A stretch of 13,866 bases of DNA from an uncultured Alistipes sp. (GTDB lineage Bacteria; Bacteroidota; Bacteroidia; Bacteroidales; Rikenellaceae), in the NCBI GenBank assembly GCA_949840605.1, contig CATKXN010000071.1, positions 1 to 13,866 of the forward strand. The letters are read 5' to 3'. Shown here in pieces: positions 6,177-12,323 of the stretch. Below the pieces are notes generated by a model. That model had not been told where the DNA came from and ran no database searches. It saw only the letters and a program-made list of their open reading frames with translations. Both the position numbers and the translations under genes were made by a program. How positions within the stretch are numbered: the first letter of the stretch is position 1; the number at the start of each line of letters is the position of its first letter.

Positions 6177-6350
6177 TTATTTCGCAGCCTCTACGGAAAC
6201 CTTGCGGAACTCTTTCATCAGCTTCGAAAGCTCCAGAGCCGATTTGCGGGCGCGGGTACCGGCAGCTTTGTTGTTCTTCTCGACCTGAGCAGCTGCGTTG
6301 GCTGCAAATACCTCGAACTCTGCGTTGATTTTTGCTACTAACTCTTTCAT
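6177..6350 (-). CDS. Histone H1-like (Hc1-type) protein
   Basis: The minus strand encodes a 57-residue basic protein, MKELVAKINAEFEVFAAN to VSVEAAK, ending in TAA. The sequence closely resembles the short histone H1-like proteins found throughout Bacteroidales (Hc1 family), including the QVEKNNKAAGTRARKSALEL segment and the KLMKEFRKVSVEA C-terminus. It is rich in Lys, Arg, Ala and Glu and is predicted mostly helical, consistent with a nucleoid-associated DNA-binding role inferred from the family. It is much shorter than chlamydial Hc1 and lacks a long lysine/alanine repeat tail, which is normal for this phylum. Its codons are less GC-rich than those of its neighbours (GCA, GTA, TTA, AAA used freely), a pattern common for abundant small proteins. 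A TATCTTTG promoter element lies 34 bases upstream, and it converges on the transferase gene over a shared terminator. Confidence 0.88.
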   Translation of the reverse strand: MKELVAKINAEFEVFAANAAAQVEKNNKAAGTRARKSALELSKLMKEFRKVSVEAAK

Positions 6351-6383
6351 AGTTTTATTTGTTAATTGGGTTTGTTATCAACG

Positions 6384-6391
6384 CAAAGATA
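6384..6391 (-). promoter_or_regulatory. -7 promoter element for the H1-like gene
   Basis: The minus strand reads TATCTTTG here (TAnnTTTG consensus), in an AT-rich context. The expected start near 6379 gives a short leader of about 28 bases before the ATG at 6350. No good -33 TTTG was identified. Confidence 0.6.
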
Positions 6392-6423
6392 TAAAAATAT
6401 TCTAAACTCCATCGCCCGGAGCA

Positions 6424-6444
6424 TGAAAAAACAGCGTTTTTTCA
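6424..6444. repeat. Perfect 21-bp palindrome between H1-like gene and efflux operon
   Basis: Left arm TGAAAAAAC (6424-6432), centre AGC, right arm GTTTTTTCA (6436-6444); all nine pairs match. It lies upstream of both divergent transcription units, about 33 bases upstream of the H1-like -7 element and 70 bases before the efflux start codon. Candidate operator for a dimeric regulator or a bent A-tract site; the assignment is inference. Confidence 0.5.
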
Positions 6445-6514
6445 CCAAAAAAGTCGGTTATACGGGGTTGACGGTACGTTTTTTGTCCTTACACGGCGGT
6501 AAAACATACCCTTT

Positions 6515-7687
6515 ATGGATAAATTCTACCTTACAGCCACCCTCCTTGCAGCGCTCCTCGCAGGCTGCGGAAAACATACTTCCCGGCAGGCGATGCCTCC
6601 CCTGCGGGTCGAAGTGGCCGAGGCCGCAGTGGACTCCGTTCCCAACCGGATGAGCTTCATCGGCTACCTCGCGAGCAACTTCGACGCCGTGATCCAGCCG
6701 CGCGTGAACGGCTACCTTTCGTCGAAGCGTTACAGCAACGGAATGCCCGTCAAACGGGGACAGTTGTTGTTCACCATCGACCCCGATCAGCTTTCGACCT
6801 CGATGCTGGCGGCCGAAGCCCAGCTGGAATCGGCTCGGGCGCAGGCCATCGAAGCCCGCAACAACTACGACCGCGCCGTACCGCTGGCGAAAATCAACGC
6901 CATCAGCCAGTCGCAGCTGGACCAGTATACGGCGCAGTGGAAAGCCGCAGAAGCCTCTGTCCGCGCCGCCGAACAGACGCTCAGCAGCGCACGGATGAAC
7001 GTCGGCTACACCGAGCTGCGCTCTCCGATCGACGGCATCATCGAGCACACGGCGGCGCATGTGGGCGACTACGTGGGTCCGGGCACGCAGTTCAGCGTGC
7101 TGACGACCGTGTCGAACCTCGACACGCTGACGGTCGACGTGGCGATCCCCATGTCGCAGTATCTGCGCTATGCCGGCAACCGGACCTCGATCTACGACAA
7201 CGAGGACCTGCTCTCGGACATCCGTCTCCTGCTGGCCGACGGCACGCAGTATCCTTATGAGGGGCTCTACGATTATACGCGCAAAGACGTGTCGAGCACC
7301 ACCGGAACGCTCGTGCTGGTGGTGATGTTCCCCAACCCGGACGAGGCGCTGAAACCCGGACAGTTCGCGCGCGTGGAGGCCAACGTAGGCCCCGTGCTGC
7401 CGCAGGTAGTCATCCCCCAGCAGGGCGTGAGCCAGGCTCAGGACCTCAGTTCGGTGTGGGTCGTCACGGCCGACAGCACGGCGCACTACCGCCGTGTCAC
7501 TCCGGGCGACACCTACGGCGCGCTGTGGTGCATCGACGAGGGGCTCGAACCGGGGGAATGGGTGGTGGTCGCCGGGCAGCAGAAATTGCGCGACGGTGCG
7601 AAAGTAATCCCCGAAAAACCGGCAGCAAGGACGGCACGGCCGGCGGTCGCTGCGGGCCGTTCGGCCGGGAATCCCGAAAAACGGTAG
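6515..7687 (+). CDS. RND efflux periplasmic adaptor subunit (AcrA/HlyD-type lipoprotein)
   Basis: The 390-residue product is the membrane-fusion protein that links the inner-membrane pump to the outer-membrane channel. A lipoprotein signal peptide ends in the lipobox LAGC with Cys18, so it should be lipid-anchored. Then come a first lipoyl half with PRVNGYLSSKRYSNGMPVKRGQLLF (about 62-86), an Ala/Glu-rich alpha-hairpin (about 92-162), the returning lipoyl half NVGYTELRSPIDGIIEHTAAHVGDYVGPG (about 162-190), a beta-barrel with TVDVAIPMSQ, and a membrane-proximal domain ending in VVAGQQKLRDGAKV. Order and length match AcrA/MexA. Its stop lies four bases before the pump start codon, so the two are co-translated from one mRNA. 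A near match to a -7 element (TACGTTTT at 6475-6482) lies upstream but is not convincing. No regulator gene is adjacent. Confidence 0.94.
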   Translation: MDKFYLTATLLAALLAGCGKHTSRQAMPPLRVEVAEAAVDSVPNRMSFIGYLASNFDAVIQPRVNGYLSSKRYSNGMPVKRGQLLFTIDPDQLSTSMLAAEAQLESARAQAIEARNNYDRAVPLAKINAISQSQLDQYTAQWKAAEASVRAAEQTLSSARMNVGYTELRSPIDGIIEHTAAHVGDYVGPGTQFSVLTTVSNLDTLTVDVAIPMSQYLRYAGNRTSIYDNEDLLSDIRLLLADGTQYPYEGLYDYTRKDVSSTTGTLVLVVMFPNPDEALKPGQFARVEANVGPVLPQVVIPQQGVSQAQDLSSVWVVTADSTAHYRRVTPGDTYGALWCIDEGLEPGEWVVVAGQQKLRDGAKVIPEKPAARTARPAVAAGRSAGNPEKR

Positions 7688-7691
7688 CCTT

Positions 7692-10600
7692 ATGGAAAAA
7701 TTTTTCGTTTCGCGCCCGATCTTCGCCATCTCGCTGGCCATCGTCATCGTGCTCGTGGGGCTGATTTCGATCACGCGGCTGCCGATCGAACAGTATCCCG
7801 ACATCACGCCGCCGGTCGTGGAGGTCTCGGCGACCTACGACGGCGCCGATGCCGAGACGGTGAACAACGCCGTGGCGACGCCCGTGGCCCAGGCCGTGAT
7901 GGGCGTCAGCGACATGCTCTACATGCAGGCCACCTCGGCCAACGACGGCTCGATGACCCTCCAGGTGACGTTCGACATCGGCTCCGATCCCGATCTGGAC
8001 GCCATCTTCACCCAGAACAACGTTTCGTCGGCCACGGCCGAGCTTCCGGCGACGGTCACCCGCCAGGGAGTCACCACGCGCAAGACCATGACGGGATTCC
8101 TGATGGTCTACTCGCTCCACAGCGACGGCCGCTACGACGGCGAATTCCTCTCGAACTACGCCTACATCAACCTGCAGAACGAGCTGCTGAAGATCGACGG
8201 CGTGGGCAAGGTCTCGATCATGGGCGCCGGAGAATACGCCATGCGCATCTGGCTGCGGCCCGACGTGCTGAAATACTACGGCATCGCCGTGGACGAGGTG
8301 ACGGCGGCCATCGAAAAACAGGGCGGTATCTATCCCGCCGGGCAGTTCGGAGCCGAACCGGCCCCCGACGGCGTGGCCTATACCTACACGGTGACCATGC
8401 CGCCGCAGATCTCCACCGCCGGGGAGTTCGCCGACATCGTCGTGCGCACCACCTCCTCGGGCGAGCAGATCCGTCTGGGCGACATCGCCGAGGTGTCGCT
8501 GGGCAGCCAGACCTACGATGTCAGCTCCTCCTACGAAAGCGACCCGACGGCCATGATCGTCATCTACCAGCAGCCGGGCAGCAACGCCGTGGCCGTCGGC
8601 GGCAAGGTCAAGGCCGCGATGGAACGCCTTGCGGAGCGTTTTCCCGACGGCATCGAAGCCGCCACGATCGTCGACACCACGACGAGCATCGACGCCGGCG
8701 TGAAAGACATTTTCCGCACGCTCATCATCGCGCTCCTGCTCGTCATCTTCATCATCTACCTCTTTCTGCAGGACTGGCGGGCGACCGTAATCCCGCTGGT
8801 GGCGATCCCCGTGTCGCTCGTCGGCGCCTTCGCGCTGTTTCCCCTGCTCGGGTTCTCGATCAACATCATCTCGCTGCTGGGGCTCGTGCTGGCCATCGGA
8901 CTGGTCGTGGACGACGCCATCGTGGTCGTCGAAGCCGCGCAGGTGAATATCGAGCGGGGCATGCAGCCCCGTGCGGCGGCGCTGGAAGCCATGCGCAACG
9001 TGGCTTCGCCGATCGTCGCCACGACCGTCGTGCTGCTGGCCGTCTTCGTCCCCGTGTCTTTTACGGGCGGCATCACGGGCCGGCTGTTCCAGCAGTTCTC
9101 GGTCACCATCGCCGTCTCGGTGGTCATCTCGGCGTTCAACGCCCTGACCCTCTCCCCGGCGCTCTGCGCCCTGCTGCTCCGCCACCGGGAGCCGTCGCAG
9201 AAAGGCTTCTTCGCCGCCTTCAACCGCTGGTTCGCCCGGCAGATGGACCGTTATACGACTTTCACTCCGACGCTGATGCGCCACGTCGCCCGCACGGGCC
9301 TGTTCGTGGCCGTGGTGCTCGGCGTGATCTTCGTCGTGTGGCGCAAACTGCCCGCGGGATTCCTTCCCGAAGAGGACCAGGGTTATGTGATGGTGATGGT
9401 CTCGACGCCCGAAGCCTCGTCGCTGCAGGTGACCCAGAAAGTCATGGCCGATGCCGACGCGGTAATCCGCACGCTTCCCGAGGTCGCCTCCACGTCGTTC
9501 GCCGCGGGATTCAACATGATGGCCGGCATCGCCTCGACGTCGAACGGCATCATCTTCGTCAAACTCGTCGACTACTCCGACCGCAAACTCTCGGCCATGC
9601 AGATCGCCCAGAAACTCACCGACGAACTATACGTCGCGGTCGCCGGGGCCGAATGCTACGCCTTCATCCCGCCCTCGATCCCGGGGCTGGGCGTCACCTC
9701 GGGCGTCTCGGTCGAGGTGCAGGACCTCGAAGGGCGCGGCACGGCCTACCTGCTGGAAAACGCCGAACGGCTGATGGATTCGCTGCGCAAAAGCCCCTCC
9801 ATTGCCTCCGTCACCACGCAGTTCGACGCCGGGGTGCCCCAGCGGCGACTGCGCATCGACAAGCAGCAGGCGCTGGCCGCGGGCGTGGACCTCGGAACGT
9901 TGTACGGCGAGCTGACCACCCTCCTGGGCGGCGCCTACATCAACAATTTCACGCGCTTCGGCAAACTTTACCAGACCTATATGCAGGCCGCGCCCGACTA
10001 CCGTCTCGACCGGCGCTCGCTGGACAGCTACTACGTCACCTCGGCGTCGGGCGAGAGCGTTCCCGTAGCGTCGCTCGTCGAAGTCGCGGACACCGTGGGC
10101 GTGGAGTACGTCTCGCAGTTCAACCTCTACCGGTCGATTTCGCTGACCGTCACCCCCGCCGCACGGGCATCGACCACGACCGTCATGCAGGAGATCACCG
10201 CCACGGCCGCCGACGTGCTGCCCGACGACATCGGCACGGCGTGGAGCGGCACCTCGTATCAGGAGGCCAACGCCTCGAAAACCGGCGGACTGGTCTATGC
10301 GCTGGCCCTGGTGTTCGTGTTCCTGGCGCTGGCAGCCTTGTACGAATCGTGGGGACTGCCGCTGGCGATCCTGTTGAGCGTTCCGGTGGCGGTGCTCGGA
10401 GCCGTGCTGTTCGTCGGCGGCACGCACCTGATGAATGCGCTCTTTGTCAACGACATCTACATGCAGATTTCGCTCGTCATGCTGATCGGTCTGGCGGCCA
10501 AGAACGCCATTCTCGTAGTGGAATACGCCGACCGGCTGTTCCGCGAGCAGGGCGCGTCGCTGATGGATGCGGCCATCGGGGCCGCGAAACTCCGCGTAAG

Positions 10601-10829
10601 GCCGATCATCATGACCGCCTTCGCTTTCATCCTGGGCGTCATGCCCCTCGTCTTCGCCAGCGGGGTCTACGCCACGGCCCGCAACATCATGGGCGTAGCC
10701 CTCGTAGGCGGCATGCTGTTCGCCACGCTGCTGGGCATCTTCGTCTACCCCGCGCTTTACTATTTCGTCGGGAAAATCGGCCGCTTCGAGCAGCGCCGCG
10801 AACGTCAAAAAACGGAGGAAGCACAATGA
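7692..10829 (+). CDS. RND multidrug efflux pump permease (AcrB/HAE1 family)
   Basis: This 1045-residue inner-membrane proton antiporter is full length for the hydrophobe/amphiphile efflux family. It starts MEKFFVSRPIFAISLAIVIVLVG and continues IEQYPDITPPVVEVSATYDGA, the standard opening. The proton relay is intact: Asp407 and Asp408 in GLVVDDAIVVVE of the fourth membrane helix, at the same numbers as in AcrB, and Lys937 in IGLAAKNAILVVEYA of the tenth helix. Two large periplasmic loops follow the first and seventh helices, giving the usual duplicated architecture with 12 spans. Substrates (drugs, bile salts, detergents) are inferred from the family. It sits between adaptor and channel genes; its TGA stop overlaps the next ATG as ATGA, implying translational coupling. 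Confidence 0.96.
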   Translation: MEKFFVSRPIFAISLAIVIVLVGLISITRLPIEQYPDITPPVVEVSATYDGADAETVNNAVATPVAQAVMGVSDMLYMQATSANDGSMTLQVTFDIGSDPDLDAIFTQNNVSSATAELPATVTRQGVTTRKTMTGFLMVYSLHSDGRYDGEFLSNYAYINLQNELLKIDGVGKVSIMGAGEYAMRIWLRPDVLKYYGIAVDEVTAAIEKQGGIYPAGQFGAEPAPDGVAYTYTVTMPPQISTAGEFADIVVRTTSSGEQIRLGDIAEVSLGSQTYDVSSSYESDPTAMIVIYQQPGSNAVAVGGKVKAAMERLAERFPDGIEAATIVDTTTSIDAGVKDIFRTLIIALLLVIFIIYLFLQDWRATVIPLVAIPVSLVGAFALFPLLGFSINIISLLGLVLAIGLVVDDAIVVVEAAQVNIERGMQPRAAALEAMRNVASPIVATTVVLLAVFVPVSFTGGITGRLFQQFSVTIAVSVVISAFNALTLSPALCALLLRHREPSQKGFFAAFNRWFARQMDRYTTFTPTLMRHVARTGLFVAVVLGVIFVVWRKLPAGFLPEEDQGYVMVMVSTPEASSLQVTQKVMADADAVIRTLPEVASTSFAAGFNMMAGIASTSNGIIFVKLVDYSDRKLSAMQIAQKLTDELYVAVAGAECYAFIPPSIPGLGVTSGVSVEVQDLEGRGTAYLLENAERLMDSLRKSPSIASVTTQFDAGVPQRRLRIDKQQALAAGVDLGTLYGELTTLLGGAYINNFTRFGKLYQTYMQAAPDYRLDRRSLDSYYVTSASGESVPVASLVEVADTVGVEYVSQFNLYRSISLTVTPAARASTTTVMQEITATAADVLPDDIGTAWSGTSYQEANASKTGGLVYALALVFVFLALAALYESWGLPLAILLSVPVAVLGAVLFVGGTHLMNALFVNDIYMQISLVMLIGLAAKNAILVVEYADRLFREQGASLMDAAIGAAKLRVRPIIMTAFAFILGVMPLVFASGVYATARNIMGVALVGGMLFATLLGIFVYPALYYFVGKIGRFEQRRERQKTEEAQ

Positions 10830-12238
10830 AAACGAAACTTACGATAACCGCCGCCGTCGTGATGTTGGCCGCCTGCACCCCGCGATTCTACCCGCCGCAG
10901 GTCGCTGCGCCCGACCGCTACGTCTTCGGCGAGGGCTTCTCGCGGGACACGACGGGCGTGGGCGAACGCTGGTGGGAACTCTTCGGCGACACGACGCTCA
11001 ACGCGTATGTCGAACGGGCGCTGGCCAACAACCGCGATGCAGCCGCGGCCGCCGCACGGGTCGAGGAGGCCCGGGCCAACCTCCGGACCGTGCGGGCGCA
11101 GTACCTGCCCCAGATCGGCGTCGGGGCCTCGGCCGAAGGCGAATACACCCCCGAAACCAAGATCGTGCAGTCGTATGCCGTCGAGCCGACCCTTTCGTGG
11201 GAACTGTCGCTCTTCGGAGCCCTGCGCAACGCCCGACGCGCCGCAAAGGCCCGGATCGCTTCGGCCGAATGGGCGCTGGCGGGCGTGCGGCTTTCGCTGG
11301 CCGCCGAAGTCGCCACGACCTATTTCACGCTGCTGGAGTACGAGCGCGACCTCTCGATCGCCCGGCAGACCCTCCGGCTGCGGCGCGAATCGGCCGCGCT
11401 GATCGACTCGATGTTCCGCTACGGCATGTCCGACGGCGTCGCGCTGGAGCAGGCTCGGAGCCTGGTCTACACCGCCGAGGCCGACGTTCCGCAATACAGC
11501 CGCGCCGTGGAGCAGACGTGGCTTTCGATGGGTATCCTGCTGGGCGAAACGCCCTCGCGGGTGCGGCTCTCCGGAGCGGGCCTGCGTCTGCTGACCGACT
11601 ACCGCCCTGCGGAGATTCCCGTAGGCCTGCCGTCGGAGCTGCTGAAACGGCGTCCCGATATCCGCGAGGCGCATTTCAACCTGCTCCAGGCCGCCGCGCA
11701 GGCCGGGCAGGCACGGAGCGACCGCTTCCCGTCCATATCATTGACAGCCAAAGGCGGAGTGGCATCTAATTCGATCAAGGGTTTAACCGCTGCGAATCCC
11801 TGGGCATGGGATGCGCTGGGCTCCATCGCCGAACCGATCTTCGGCTTCGGAAAGCTCCGCAATGCCGAACGGGCCGCGATGGCGGCCTACACGCAGTCGG
11901 CCAGAAATTACGAGCAGACCGTGCTGACGGCCTTCGCCGACGTCGAAAAGGCGCTGGTGGCCATCACGACCTACCGCGACCAAACTGCGCGCACGGGCGA
12001 ACTGGTGCTTTCGAACGACCGCATCGCCACGATGACCCGCGCCCTCTACCGCAGCGGACTGTCGGACTACCTCGACGTGATCGACGCCGAGCGCAGTCTT
12101 TACCAGACGCAGATGGAGCTGGTGAACCTCGTGGCGCAGCAGTATATCAACTACGTCACGCTCTGCAAGGCGCTGGGCGGCGGCTGGGCGGCAGCGGAAA
12201 TCCGGACTGAGCGTGCGACGGCTGCTGAAAGCCCCTGA
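10826..12238 (+). CDS. RND efflux outer-membrane channel lipoprotein (NodT/OprM-type)
   Basis: The 470-residue product is the TolC-like outer-membrane factor of the efflux complex. It begins with a lipoprotein signal ending LAAC (Cys17), as in OprM and CusC, followed by WWELFGDTTLNAYVERALANN (about 49-69). Two repeats of the outer-membrane efflux domain follow, with the junction landmark GLPSELLKRRPDI (about 267-279) and AAAQAGQARSDRFPSISL, and ending in LYRSGLSDYLDVIDAERSLYQTQMELVNLVAQQY. The ATG at 10826 overlaps the pump stop codon (ATGA) and has GGAGG at 10814-10818, an unusually clear ribosome binding site for this phylum; the frame stays open far upstream but that part is antiregister to the pump gene. 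It is the last gene of the operon. Confidence 0.94.
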   Translation: MKTKLTITAAVVMLAACTPRFYPPQVAAPDRYVFGEGFSRDTTGVGERWWELFGDTTLNAYVERALANNRDAAAAAARVEEARANLRTVRAQYLPQIGVGASAEGEYTPETKIVQSYAVEPTLSWELSLFGALRNARRAAKARIASAEWALAGVRLSLAAEVATTYFTLLEYERDLSIARQTLRLRRESAALIDSMFRYGMSDGVALEQARSLVYTAEADVPQYSRAVEQTWLSMGILLGETPSRVRLSGAGLRLLTDYRPAEIPVGLPSELLKRRPDIREAHFNLLQAAAQAGQARSDRFPSISLTAKGGVASNSIKGLTAANPWAWDALGSIAEPIFGFGKLRNAERAAMAAYTQSARNYEQTVLTAFADVEKALVAITTYRDQTARTGELVLSNDRIATMTRALYRSGLSDYLDVIDAERSLYQTQMELVNLVAQQYINYVTLCKALGGGWAAAEIRTERATAAESP

Positions 12239-12253
12239 AACACGCTTTTCAGG
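12234..12253 (+). terminator. Possible weak hairpin at the end of the efflux operon
   Basis: CCTGAAA (12234-12240) pairs with TTTCAGG (12247-12253) around a six-base loop, overlapping the stop codon. No T-tract follows, so it is at best a weak or rho-assisted terminator. Confidence 0.3.
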
Positions 12254-12273
12254 CGGATACCAGAAAATGGGGA

Positions 12274-12304
12274 TTGTCAATGTCAATATTAAGTCGTATT
12301 TTTG
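12274..12304 (+). promoter_or_regulatory. Bacteroidetes-type promoter for feoAB
   Basis: TTG at 12274-12276 and TATTTTTG at 12297-12304 are separated by 20 bases, fitting the -33/-7 consensus of this phylum. The start should fall about 10-15 bases before the ATG at 12324, giving a very short leader. The adjacent TGTCAATGTCAATATT is AT-rich, but I cannot identify a Fur-type box with confidence. Confidence 0.6.
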
Positions 12305-12323
12305 GGACGCAAAATAGAAGAAA

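Noticed and set aside
6471..6485. Promoter -7 element for the efflux operon (TACGTTTT)
   Set aside because: It misses the final G of TAnnTTTG and has no -33 TTTG at the right distance; too weak to list as a feature.
7497..9284. A 595-codon open frame on the minus strand opposite the adaptor and pump genes
   Set aside because: It is rich in Asp, His and Arg with no domain pattern, and lies opposite an unmistakable AcrB-type sequence; a composition artefact.
9338..10825. Upstream in-frame extension of the outer-membrane channel gene by nearly 500 codons
   Set aside because: It overlaps the pump gene in another frame, is Arg/Gly-rich nonsense, and the ATG at 10826 is followed directly by a lipoprotein signal and preceded by GGAGG.
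12282..12296. Possible Fur or iron-responsive box before feoAB
   Set aside because: The AT-rich sequence has only weak symmetry and no convincing match to a known iron-regulator operator.
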